This document shows positions 1 to 12,200 of a stretch of 64,000 nucleotides of DNA, one piece after another. The notes beneath the pieces are model-generated. The model was not told the origin of the DNA and made no database searches. It saw only the letters and a program-made list of their open reading frames with translations. The number at the start of each line of letters is the position of its first letter. Position 1 is the stretch's first letter. The stretch is from Trogon surrucura (Eukaryota > Chordata > Aves > Trogoniformes > Trogonidae): assembly GCA_020746105.1 (NCBI GenBank), contig CM036618.1, positions 91,010,122-91,074,121 of the forward strand, in the 5' to 3' direction. Made by a program: the position numbers and the translations under genes.

Positions 1-3000
1 CCTGCAGCCTGTCCTCACCGTCCCACCAAGGGCCAGCCTGGGACAACTTGCCTTCACCCTCTTCTGCTGAAGCTGCTTTGTGTTGTGAGGAATAATAAAG
101 CCACAGAGGGCAGCAGGAGAGAGAGAGAAATGTCTGTCTTACCCTGTGGTTCGGTTTACTACGTAGCAGTGAGGACACTTGTTTTTTAATCCTGCACTAC
201 TTCTGTATTTCTGTCTTGCATACCCTGGACTGAAACACCTGGCAACATAGTGCGCAGCAGGAAGCCCCACATCCTATGCATGTATTGCTAAAGCTTCCAG
301 TCACTGCCTCTTGCTAACACTCAAAAAATCCAGTGGTTTTGGTGTTATTGAGTGTTTAGAGGTCTAGGATGACATTTCTGAGAAGAAATGATGTCCATCT
401 TTTGTAGAAATTAGAAGTGGAGATCTGAAACAGCAAAAGGAAAATCACCACAGTAGGAAATTCTGAGATCAGTAAGATGAAAATTTATGAGGTCTTTTCA
501 GAACTTTTGAGGACAGGACTTGTAATCTTGAATAAATTCTTTTGTATTTCGTTGATGGCATTTACCTCCTTTTCTGTACACAGATTGTAAAACACTGCTA
601 AATCTTGGCTGAGGAGGAAACAGAAGATTAATACCTTCATCTTTTAACAAAATGTTCCGTAAATTCTCTGATAAATCAAAAACCCTAAAGGCATTTAGGT
701 TCTTTTATAAATAGAGTAGATCTGAAGAACATCGATTTCTGTCCGTTTAATATAACTGGTAAAACCAACCAATTGTTGACTTAGACTATTGACTCTGTTG
801 ACTCAGTTTGTGATTTTATGCATTTGTAAATGCCAAGACATTGTTTACGTAATACCATATGCAGTATCGTATTCCTCATATTCTGGGTGAGATTACTGAT
901 CAGTGGTAGCTCAACAATCAGCATGACCAGGTGATAAAAGCAATGGCAGGTGGAAAGGACCAAAACAAAAGCTTGCAGCCTTCCCTTCTCCTTCCATCCC
1001 AAATACCTACTTCTAGGTTCTGAGGTACCTGTACACATTCTTCATCAAACTTCTTCCAGCACAAGCGTCTCTTCACATTGCTCCATCATCCGTTCTTTCT
1101 TTCCTTTGCAAATTCATTCCACTTTCAATTCACCCCGTATATAACAAGGGCCTTTTGCATTTATGTCTCACCACCACCTCCTGTTCTCCCCAGCACCTGT
1201 CTGTGTAAGTACCTTACTCATAAAACCCAGACAAATCCACAAACTGCTGGTCTTTACCCCTAGCAACATCAATCAAGGTGAATAAAAGTTCGCTCCCACT
1301 CTCCTTCCCTCCCAGCTGGCCATGGGGAGTCGTAGTGATGGTTGCTGAGATTGTCCTTGCCTACACATGAGAGCACTTGAGTGTTCTTCCACATTTTTCC
1401 CCGTCTCTCTCCAGTGGGGAACTGTCTGTGCAGACACACCTCAGCTTCACTAGTGCTTGCATGCAGTGGAGCCTGAATACAGGCTACAGGAGTACCTTCA
1501 TCCTCAGTACAGCTTTCTGCAGCATCTGATTTGCCAGCGTTTCCCATCCACAGACTGAGCTAGCTCAACCTTGCTTGGAGTAAAATAATCCTGCAATATT
1601 GCTGTATATACCAGGGGCCAGACATGTATCTCTAAGACTGAGGCTGGGACAGAAAACAGATATTTTGTCATATCATAATAGCAGAGGAATGTGGTCAGAT
1701 GCCTGCTTAATTGAAAAATGTCCAGCAATCCACCTACTAGATGTTAAAAGAAATTAAACCAAACGTGTAACGGGAGAGTAAAATAGTTATTGAGTATCCT
1801 AGCACAGTACTGTGGTGTGATATTGGTGGGACTTTACTTATATATAGTTTATCATTCCTGACATTTTAGTAAAACGAAAATAACCCAAAGACAAATCATG
1901 GAACTGGCACTAAGAGCATTAACAGATAAAGCAGGTGTTAAAGGTGCTGAAGAAAAGCTATGTAACATTGGCTCTGTATTCAACTCACCTCAACATGATG
2001 ATCCACTGTGAAAGGTAGGATGTGGGGACTGATCTAGAAAGCAAATTTTTTTTTAAAAGAGTGTCCTTTACTTTGTGCTGTGCTACACAAACCTTCCTCT
2101 CCCAGATATTTTTTCTGAACAATTCTAGTATCTCAAATATTAAGAACATCAGAATGTTTCCTTGAATAGCTGAGAATTGGATACTGAAAAAAAAAAAATG
2201 CAGAGATATTAGTCTTCCCAATTTCTTTATTTCTGGTCCTCCTTGATAAAATCTGCAGAGTGTGCACATCGCAGTCAAAGAGGTAAAAGCAACTCACTTA
2301 AGACTTTTGTGAGCTGAATTTTAATGAGAAAAATACTTCATCTGCAGGGAAGGGGAAAAAACTGTGCCTTTGCACAAACAGAATCATTAGCAACATAGAA
2401 GATCATTTCAGTGTAACTAATGCTACTGCAGGGAAGTTATGCCAGTTTTTGTTGGCCATGAATTCTTCCTCATTTTCTGCTAAATGATCACTTCTGCAGC
2501 CAATTGTGACAAATTGGGGAACTCATATATTTGTTACTTGAATTATTGTGAATGCTCAAACTGTTTCCTTATGTGACAAGTCTGATGTGGTCCCTCCTGC
2601 GCCACCCAAGGATTACACCCAACCACGCGCTGCCGCTGCCTGGAAAGGGCATTCGTCGTCTGATAGTGCCCATACAGAACCAGAAATTCCAAAAGCCTGA
2701 GTTTGGATTCTTGTACTAGCTTTTCCTCTCAGAAGGCTTTGAAACATCCTTTTCTTTTTTCCTTATGTGGAAAATAGTACTCTTTTTCATTCTTCTGTGC
2801 TGATGTGCGTTTCTAAGAGATTAAATGTCTTCTTTCCAAAAATCCTGTCCATCACTTACCTTTAGTGTTCAAGATCTTCTTACCTTGGGGCTCAACGATT
2901 TGTGTTCTTCTGGCTCCTCCCTGTGTGTCACATCCTTTCACTTACTTTTAAGCAAAATTTCATATGAAACTTAAAAATCACTCTCAGAATATCTGCAAAT

Positions 3001-5538
3001 ATCTTAAATATTCCTACCTGACATCCACTCATCTTCTGTGTCATAAATACGTATTCCACTAAGTCAGTACACCAGTAGCATGTAGGAAGCAATTCCTGCT
3101 CAAATCCTGACCTAGTTCCTGTCCTGACTGAATAAATGGTGAGATGACCATTGCTTGCAATGGGTGGTATGTGAATGATATCCCATATTTCCCTACCACT
3201 GTCCCTGCAGAAGGGATGAAGTTGCACCTAGTGGCTTTCCAGACATTGGTTTAAGGCCAAGAGTCCATATGCATTTTAGGACTATAAGCATTTTCTTTGA
3301 ATAAATTATCTTCTGTTCTCTGGTTATTTTGGTACAGTATCTACCCAGAGGAGCCAAGAGTATTAACCTAACAGGAGATCTCCTAGTAGCCATGCAGCTT
3401 TTTCAGGTTTTCAGGGACGTAGCGTGTTCTTGTCTTGGCCACTTAATGGCTGATCTGGTACAACCTGATATTAACCTGATGATAGCTACGTAAGAAGATT
3501 CCTTCTTGCTGGGAAACAGCACAGGCAATGCTTCTTTGAAGAATGTGGAGGGTCACTTGTAATATCTGGGCCATGCTGGTAGAGCTCTTGAACAGTCTGT
3601 GGGACCTCTCCTTCCCTTGACACGCGTAAGCTGCCAGATACATCTACCACAATATTCTGAAAAGAGAAAGATCCAACTTCTTTACTTTTAAAATAAAAGC
3701 GTCACTTTAATCTGATGTTAATGGATCTTAGTTACTGGGGTAGGATCACCACAGGCCAAAAAGCCAAGCCTTGCTTTCTGTGGAAATGTAAAGATGAGAC
3801 AGGTGACCGAGGCTGCTTTCTTCTTTTGTCTGTCTGTGTATTTGTTTGTTTACATTAACAGTGCTGCTAGCAATAAAAAAAGTAGCCTCTGAATCAGCAT
3901 CACTGAAGTGGAGAGGAGTTTTGGCTGAGGCCCACTGAGAAGAGTTTTACACAGTGTAGCTTGGATGTTCCCAGAGGCGAATGCTAGAGTATCCCATCTG
4001 GTTCTTCCTAATTTCCCTGTAAAGTAATTCACAGACAGACAATAGCAATACAGCACTTAACCTGAAGATGGAAATCTTTCCACTGTATCTGGACAATTGG
4101 GACAATTAGGAGCCACGTGCTTGGTCGCTTCCTCCCCATTCATTCTTTATGGGTGAATGGGAGAAACATGAAACGTGCCATGGTCCCAACCTGCCATGGC
4201 ACCAACTCAGAGTTGGAAAGCAGGTTCTCCCAGGCATGTGGGGATGGGATACTTGAAGTCATCTGATGAGGCTGCATAAGGAAATTCTGAAAGAAATTTC
4301 AGCCTTCTTGTTAAATGGTGTGCACTTGGTGGGGTTTTTTGTGTTCACAGCCATGCTCATTGATAGGGGCACGTGCTGCTATGAGTGTAAATTGTGACCT
4401 GAGAGGAATACAACTCTAATAACTAAAAGTCAGCCCGAAGGAAGTATATGTTGAATCTCATTTGATTAATTCGGTATATAAACCTAAAATAAAGAGAAGC
4501 AAACAACTAGATTTATTTTTGATTCCCCAACATTACTAAAGCCAAAACTTGACATGCATGTATTAATAACTGGCACTAAATGTATATTTAGCTATATAGT
4601 ATAGTTAGTATAATTACATAGTTGTACACATAATTGTATAGCCTAAATATTATATTCATATTTTCCTATCTTTAAAATATATGCCATCAAGAGAAAGGCT
4701 TAGTCCCTTGCTAAGTGCAAAATACCAAGTGTCTGATGCTCTCACTTAATGGTTTAAGCAATCCCATCCTGCAGCATATCAATTCTCATTATTTATTAGT
4801 AAATGAAGTGGTGTTTGTATCAGAGACCCATGATGGCTTAGGTTAATGGAATCACCTCTAAGAAGATCTACCCTTGGAGCCTGCTGAGACATTTTAAAAA
4901 GCAGAATGCAACCACAGAGCAATGTCCCACGAGCAAAAGACCTTGTAGAGACTGTTGGTAAATGACAAATCTCTTTCACCTTCTGTATTGTAGTAAATCT
5001 TAAAGAAACAATTTGAGTGCTTTAGGAGCACAATGCAGTGGGAGTTTTCAGTAGTCTCCTGGGAAGCCTGAATTTGATTACTAACCTTGGTAGCTCTTCC
5101 ATTTGACAGAAGAGTTACTATAGTTTTGTTGACATGTTATTGATATATTGGAGGAATGGGAGAATTACATTTTCATCAGACACAAGTGGATTATTTTCTC
5201 AATACAAACTTCAAGAACTTGTTGAATTTTAAAACATACTCTATTCAGAGGTACCTACAATTGTTTTTCCAAATGTATTTCTTAAAGATTGATTTAGGTG
5301 GGGTTTTTGTCTCTTGAGGTTGAAGGAAGTTTATTGCCATTATCTATTTGCATTATGATCTCGGAATAATCTGATCTGTATTCAAAAAAATATTCTGAGA
5401 GAGTTTATTAGTATTACTTTAAACATATGCAATGGAAAAATAATCTCTGCTTAAAGTTTATCTTTTTCTTTATGCATTTATTACCTCATATTTAATAGAA
5501 GAGAAAACCAGGACATTGTGGTACTGAAGGGAAACAAA

Positions 5539-5586
5539 TTCAGGAAATTGCGATAGATTCACTTCAGGAAATTGCAATAGATTCAC
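5539..5586. repeat. 24-bp tandem duplication, two copies
   Basis: Two adjacent 24-bp units (5539-5562 and 5563-5586) begin TTCAGGAAATTGC and end ATAGATTCAC. They differ at one base, G in the first copy and A in the second. The near identity suggests a recent local slippage or duplication. No function is implied. Confidence 0.85.
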
Positions 5587-7451
5587 GAGTTGGCCAGAGG
5601 AGGGAGCGATGCAGCCTTTCTGGCTTGTGAGATCAATGTTTCAGCCTAAATTGCTATTCTGGCAATCTGCTTTTGTGCCATTGCGCCTCCATTAATCCAA
5701 TAATAAGAACAATAGATTATATTTTACTCTGCCTGCTTTAAATGAAGACAACCATTAACAATTCAGAAGGGATGCATAAGTATTAAAGGTGGTAGAAGTG
5801 GGAAACACCCCAGCTCAGAGCTGAAAATTTGAAAGTACACGGGGGATTCCTGACTCCCTCTGTGTTAAAGAAAAGCTTAAGAAATGCAGTAGGAGCTTTA
5901 TGTGTTGTAGGTTGTAAATAGTACACCAAGAACATTAGTGAGATTTAAAATCACACACAAGTACAAAGCAGAAAAAAATACAGCCTTTTTCTTCAGTCAT
6001 TTCTTAGCTTCCAGGCAATATAATGAGCAAATTCTGTGAGTATCTATATAGCCAAGGGAGTAATACTGGTTTAGCACTGAGAAAAAAAAGCTTTTAAAAC
6101 TTCTAATCTACCCATTTCTTAATGAGTAAAAAGGAAAGCTGGTGGATCAAAATTACCATGCAATCAACTTTGTTTATGTCAGTACTCACTACTGCCTATT
6201 AACATTGCTATGTTATCATAATTAATAATAGGACAGAAAAAACTGTGTGACTCAATAATGGAGGAAATATTACGACTATGGAAAGAAGGAGCTGGCTGGT
6301 GGGTAGGATAAAATAAAAGGAAAACCAGAACTGGGGAGAGGGAAGAGCTTCAATGTTCCAAAGCATTTAAATGTTATCTACTATTCTAGTATTTCCTTGT
6401 CTGTTATTCCATTTATCTTTAAAGATGCAGAAAACTGAGGATATCATGTATTGTTTTTTACCTACAGATATGAATATCTCCGCCTATAGTGATCAGGACT
6501 CTGCTCAGGCAGTTTGCCTGTTGCTAACTACTTTGGGTTCATTTGGGTCATTTGGTTGCTACCTACAGTCAGTGCTGTCTGTTCAGAAGCAGAAAAATAG
6601 CAAAGCTCTTTCTTCCATATTCAGTAGGTCTTTGCATGAAGTAGGCTACAGCTAGAGTAAGAACCCTCTACTTCTTCTGAAGACTTATGTCCAAGTGACA
6701 CCAGTATAGAAGTATTGCAGAATCAATAGACTTGCTGGGAAATTGCATGTGCATAGCTAGGTTCAAGAGCTAACTCATCACCACTAGAAGTTTGGCAGGG
6801 ACAATACTGGTTTGAGGAACCTACTCTCAAAGCAACCCTAACCCAATTGGATGCTCTCTCATGTTTTAATGCGCTCTCGTGTTTTTATGTCCAAAATGCC
6901 ATGGCCTCTGTAGCTACTGCTCTGCAGCTTGAGAGCCACCTCATTTAACCCCTTTATTCATTTTATCCCAGCGCTCTTGTCATCTCCAGAGACCCCTCTT
7001 CTCCTCGGCATTTCACCCTGTCACCTACTCCTGTGGCTACGAGCATGGGGGTAGTTGGCACAGCCCAGCCCACCCTGGGAGATGGCTGCCACTTTATCCA
7101 GTTACCAGCCATATGGCCCTGGTCAAATCTCTGATGACAACCTCTGCACTAGCAGAAGTAACAGCATTTCAGCAGTTCAAAATATTGTTATGAAATAGTG
7201 CAAAAACAAGACATGGTGCTAATGATGGCTTGATCCTATGAACTGTGTTGTTTTAGGTAAAACTGCATTTTTTTTAGCAAGGCACCACTCCAAAGAAAAT
7301 ATTTTGGCTTATTCTTTTTACAGTGACAGTTTAATCTTAAATGGTAAAGGGCAAGAGTGTGTTTTTAGACCCACTTTCCTCCATTTTAAGTCATCTCAAG
7401 GGCTGTTTGATCTGATCACTTAATATAATTGTCTTTCTTTGGTCTGACGTC

Positions 7452-7461
7452 GGGGGGGGGG
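7452..7461 (+). repeat. G homopolymer (10 G, followed by TGGG)
   Basis: A run of ten G directly follows TGACGTC, then TGGG. It is a short low-complexity tract with some G-quadruplex potential. Its length is likely polymorphic and its assembly uncertain. Confidence 0.7.
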
Positions 7462-8116
7462 TGGGAGAATAATGATCACATCTGCAGGTGATAAAATACA
7501 TTTCAGAATAACTCAATGTGTCTCAGCATAGGAGCACTATCAAACACACTAAGCAGCTTGTCCTACTGCTTTAGTATTCAGTCTCATAGCTCTTTAGATT
7601 TAATTTCAAAGTATTTATTTGCATTGATGCTGGAATACTGCTCTCTTATCTAATAACTAATGCAATTGCTTAAGCTTATGTAGCCTGGTTTCTCAGTAGT
7701 CCTTGGCCACTGTTTTCTGCGTCTATGAAGCATCATTTGAAAAAATGGAAAAATGGCAGCTGTTTGCAATCTCCACAGCACACAGCTGGCCACATTCAGC
7801 CAAGTGCAGATTCTAGCAAGTAGCTGAGACACCCAAGGAAATCTGTTTTGTGGTGTAAATATATTTGCATTTGTACAGCAAGAGTAAGCTGATTGTAAGT
7901 GGAGCACAGGTACATGTAGATTGTTGTAGTAGCAAGTCTTTCATGCATTTAAAATATGGTGAGTCTGTAAAAGTTGGCATTAAGAAGTATATATAGTTAA
8001 TATAAAGGTGTTGGTAGCAAGAAAAACCACCAGTGAAAGAAACGATGAAGCAGCCCTTTCTTAACCCTTCACCCAATTTAATTTATACAATCTGCCATGG
8101 GCTCGGCTTTAAACCT

Positions 8117-8148
8117 GGATTAAAGCCCCGGATTCCGTGCTGGGATAA
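8117..8148 (+). promoter_or_regulatory. Candidate OTX/CRX-type homeodomain site cluster
   Basis: Three GGAT-core hexamers lie in the same orientation at exactly 13-bp spacing: GGATTA at 8117, GGATTC at 8130 and GGATAA at 8143. GGATTA is the known core preferred by OTX2/CRX homeodomains, which drive many photoreceptor and pineal genes. The cluster lies about 1 kb upstream of the first opsin exon seen here, in the likely intron. The motifs are read directly; enhancer activity is inference. Short motifs also occur by chance, but the regular spacing is unusual. Confidence 0.3.
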
Positions 8149-8529
8149 ACTAAATTCCACTGAAGTTGTGCCCACTCACACAATGACAGACTTTGTTCCC
8201 GTAGAATAATGACATGCTTTCCCGCCAATAATTTCACCCCTTGAATGCAAAGTTACAGTTCAGAGACACTTTCGTAATATCCCTGCTTCGCTGGGTGTAC
8301 AACTGGCACCTCCAAGAGCTCCTCTGCTCTGGCTGGTTGCGTTCATCCTTGTGAGATTTCAGTAAAAGGATTTGCTTTTGGCTTTTTGCCTGGATCCTTT
8401 CCCAGTCACACAGTGCTCCCTAGCAGATGGCTACATCCATCTCCACTACAGTTGTACGACTTCCTTCCTATACCCCTTAGCAAAGCTTAGTGGAGTTTTA
8501 ACCCTCCCGTGCGTATATTGCCCAGATGC

Positions 8530-8537
8530 TGACGTCA
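8530..8537. promoter_or_regulatory. Perfect CRE palindrome
   Basis: TGACGTCA, the full consensus cAMP-response element bound by CREB/ATF factors, occurs in a locally GC-richer stretch (about 8500-8600). That stretch also holds a palindromic CCGTACGG. It could be part of a regulatory region about 600 bp before an opsin exon. No TATA box or initiator was convincingly identified next to it. Confidence 0.3.
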
Positions 8538-9137
8538 GTGGGAGCCTGCCCAGCCGTACGGCTCTGCCTGCGTCAGTCTGCGGCAGCGAGGATCAGGGCT
8601 TAATAAATCACAGGCAATCAGTAGCACCAACATTGGAACTCAGTCTATAGGAATGATTTAGCTATATCTGGGCTTTAATTAATTTTTTTAAAGCTTTTCT
8701 CACTCAGCAAAGCCCATTACCTCCTACATTCTTCCCCCTTTGGCCTAAATGTCATGGGTTCAATTTTCGCGTTCACTCTGTCTAAATGGGGCAGCTGCAT
8801 CAAATGCATTTTTTGCCTATTCAGGGTTTTTCTTCTTTTCAGTTCAACCTCTTTCTCCTTCATTTGACAAGTGGTTTCAGGGAAGCATAGATATAGGGGT
8901 GTGTTTGCTTGCTTCTTTTATGTACATGACAGGGCACTTATATAATTGTTGAACATTTACTTGCTCACTGATCCTATAGAAGATAACTGCACCTGACATT
9001 TTATACTTTCCTGCTAGTTGGGTTTCTGCAAAAACTTTCAAGAGCATTAACATGAAACCAACAGGAGCAATCCCTGTGGTTGTTTTCCCCTTGAGCTCTC
9101 TGCAGTAAAGAACATCCTGTGCTCCTTTGTTTTTCAG

Positions 9138-9237
9138 GTTGATGGCTTCCTGACGCTTCTCTTTGGCCTGGCTAGCATTAATACGCTTACAGTAATCAGT
9201 GTGACTCGCTACATCAAGGGCTGCCATCCTGAGAGAG
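9138..9237 (+). CDS. Opsin exon: TM3 and the start of intracellular loop 2
   Basis: A pyrimidine-rich acceptor ending TTTTTCAG precedes the exon and a GTAAGG donor follows. It encodes 33 residues plus one base, beginning VDGFLTLLFG and continuing through SVTRYIKGCHPER. The segment aligns by pattern with the neuropsin region around GCGSLITM and DRYLK. It starts in phase 0, so an upstream exon must end on a codon boundary. The acidic residue of the D/ERY motif is Thr (codon 9204-9206). Confidence 0.92.
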
Positions 9238-12200
9238 GTAAGGAATAAAGCCAAGTCCAGTTCTGCCTTCACTGATCCTGGCTCAAATCTGTATTTCTGT
9301 CAGTCACAGGCTATATTGAATATAAATTAGATGTGTTCAAAACCAGAATGTAATGCAATGATTTAGATTACAAATATGTTTGCATAGAGTCCTTCAGAGT
9401 TAACCCAAATAAAAGCCGAATTATTACGAGTACACTTTGGTCACCATGGGTTAAACTCACCCTTGTGCCAAAGATATCACAGATCCTGCTGACCCTCTTG
9501 TTCAAAATTCAACTTAAATGACTCCTAAGTGATGTGTACATTGTTGTCTGGATCTCACTGTAAGCAACAAATCTCATCGTCTATGAGATGATGTTTGGGA
9601 AGCTTCCAGTCATTGATAAGAACCTTGGTTCAGAAGGCTGCCCTACATGCAAGCATTGTCCCTCTTCAGGGTGTTTTGCCAGGGTTTGCATGCAGCAGGC
9701 ATCATGGATTGCTTTAAGATGGCACTGGGAACATCCAGTCTGCAGATCTTGCCTCCAGCTTCTGTAGCACTGCGCAGCCTGCCATCCTCACGCACCTCTT
9801 CACCCTCTCCTCAGTAGACGGTTTCACACCACAGGAAATGAAAATTACTCCTACCATCCCCAGAACAGACCATGACCTGACTCTACTGGATGGTCCCATC
9901 TCCCAGATGTACAAAAGCATCATCACCACAGCCTTGCACCCACACTTCTTCATTCTCTAGTGCCCTGTTGAAGCCTGAGTATCTCAAACAGTCACTGTTC
10001 ATTACTCTCTCCAGCACTAGGAACCCTTAAAAACCCCCACTCTGCGCTTTTTTGAATTTCGTTTTTTTATTACCATTTGTTAAAAATGCCTCTGTAAAGG
10101 CATACAAGTATCCCACTGTACAAATCTGGTCTGAAATCCTTTACACGTTTCCTGCCCTGCGAAGCCCCCACCAACAAGTCTATATAAATGTGCTGTCATC
10201 TACTCTTTTCCTTTAATGTCTCTTCATATCACCACACTCACTCCAGGCACTCCATTTCATGGGATCAGTAGAAACCCTTCCTTACCATTCATGCTGGACC
10301 TCCTGTCTGTGGAAAACTTTGACTTCCACTGAGAGCCTTATGTAATTTCTCTTCCTACCTACACTTTCCATAAATTCTCTCCTTTCACCCGTCTTTAGAT
10401 AATGTATTATCAATTTTCATGCCTTTGCTATGACTGGCTTGCACCATATTTCAGACAGGAACTTATTAATGTCCACAGGTAAAGCACACATAAATACGCT
10501 GGATGTATTGTATGAGTTTTTCTCTCTAATAGCATGAGCAGTATTAGCTGTGAGAACTTCTTCAGGGAGGTCTTTTTTCCACCAGAAATTCTTCTGCAAT
10601 TTATTGTAATGATAGATTTGTTGAAGACAATTTTCAGCAGAAACTGCCGTTGGAGCTGCTAGAATTTGGCTTTGATGTATTTTACATTTTATATTCATTG
10701 TATATTATGAAGTCATATTTAAAACCCACATTTCTCTTCTGCAAAGGTGAACTGCATGTTGATCTGAGGGTGTGCATAATTTTTTTGCCTCTTGAGGAAA
10801 TCTGAGCAAGTACCCGGTATAACTTTACAGAAATGTTGAGGAACAGAGATTGGTAGATGCATAAATATTTCCCACGTAAATGAAGAAATAACCACAATGT
10901 ATGGCAACAACAGGACAGATTTGTATTGCATGGCTAATGTAGTTTCAGCATCAGGGAAAACCTCGACGTAAATAAGAAAATCCTCTGAATTGAGAATTAT
11001 TTTGTTTGTTTCTGTGTAAAACAACATGCAATTGTTTCCTGTTTTTTACAAAATTGCAAAACACAACTTGAATGTAAAACTTTCTAATTTCGTAGTGCTC
11101 AAGAAAAACGTTGTCTCCTGCTTAAAAGCCATTTACAAATGGCCTTGAAGACAAGCCTGGCAGATGCTCTCAAATTTAAGCTTTTCTTATGAATATGATT
11201 TTTTTTCTTACTATCTTTTAACAGCGGTATTTTCCCTATTAGCTGTCAGTATACGAATCCATTTAGATTTCAGAGATATGATTGCATTTCCAGGTATCAT
11301 TTTCTGACTAAACCATTCCATTGCAGGTCACTGCATTAGCAACAGCAGTATGACAGTGTCTCTGGTTCTCATTTGGGTAGCAGCTTTCTTCTGGTCAGCA
11401 GCTCCACTACTTGGCTGGGGCAGTTACACAGGTAACAAGTGTCTTTCAGTTGTATTTATTTGGTATCTCTCCACTTAACTGAACAAAGATACTTACCATC
11501 CTTTCTTGCTGTTTGTGATAAACCAGACCAATTATCAATGGAACTGAGAAAATTATTCATCATCTATGATGTATGTGCAGAGTGTTACCTGCTGTGGTAT
11601 CAGCTATAAAGAGATTTTTTTTTTAAGATATCACAGGAAAGACTTGGACTAAATGTATATTACCTATGAAAAAAGAGAGGCCAGAAATATTTGGCATGGT
11701 TAAGCAATGAGATAAAGGGAACTATCAAAAGACATCCTTCAAAAACTCTCAAGATTAGGAAGCTAGAAAAGAACACAAGTTCCAGCAAGTTAAACTTGAA
11801 ACTATAATAAGATAAGCCAGAAAGATTTGGTGAAACAGTTTGTTGAAAATATGAAAACTAGCATAGCAGAAGAAGAAAAATATGCCAGAAAGTCTGTCAG
11901 TCCAAAAAGTGATTAGAGTGCAAGATAAGGCTATAGAAAAAAAATTGAATAAGAAAAAGGAAATATTTTGAATATATTTTGAAATATTTTGAACACTGTG
12001 GTAATTCAACAGCTAAGGGATATTCCCTAACCAGAAATTTTTTTTCATGGAGATAAGTTGGAGAAATTGTCTCAACAAAACAAATCTCTAGGTAATGATA
12101 CAGGAGTTCTAACAACTGAAAATGGACTGAAATTGTCCAGCTGTTGTCTGTCTGGATTCTGTAGGCATCTGCATCCTTCGAGAAGTCATGGAATCTATCA

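Larger units (their letters stand above)
1..9137. other. Noncoding flank or intron upstream of the opsin TM3 exon
   Basis: No coding exon was recognised here on either strand. I looked on the + strand for the missing opsin TM1/TM2 exons, which should carry a GN motif in TM1 and an NLAxxD motif in TM2, and found nothing convincing. Because the exon at 9138 opens in phase 0 inside TM3, this stretch is probably the preceding intron, possibly with the upstream exon still further left. Open frames are short and read as chance. Sub-features listed separately are a 24-bp tandem duplication near 5.5 kb, a G-run at 7.45 kb, an OTX-like site cluster at 8.12 kb and a CRE at 8.53 kb. Confidence 0.6.

Noticed and set aside
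6371..6655. 94-codon + frame considered as an upstream opsin exon
   Set aside because: It lacks the GN (TM1), NLAxxD (TM2) and loop features required and its hydrophobic parts do not match an opsin helix.
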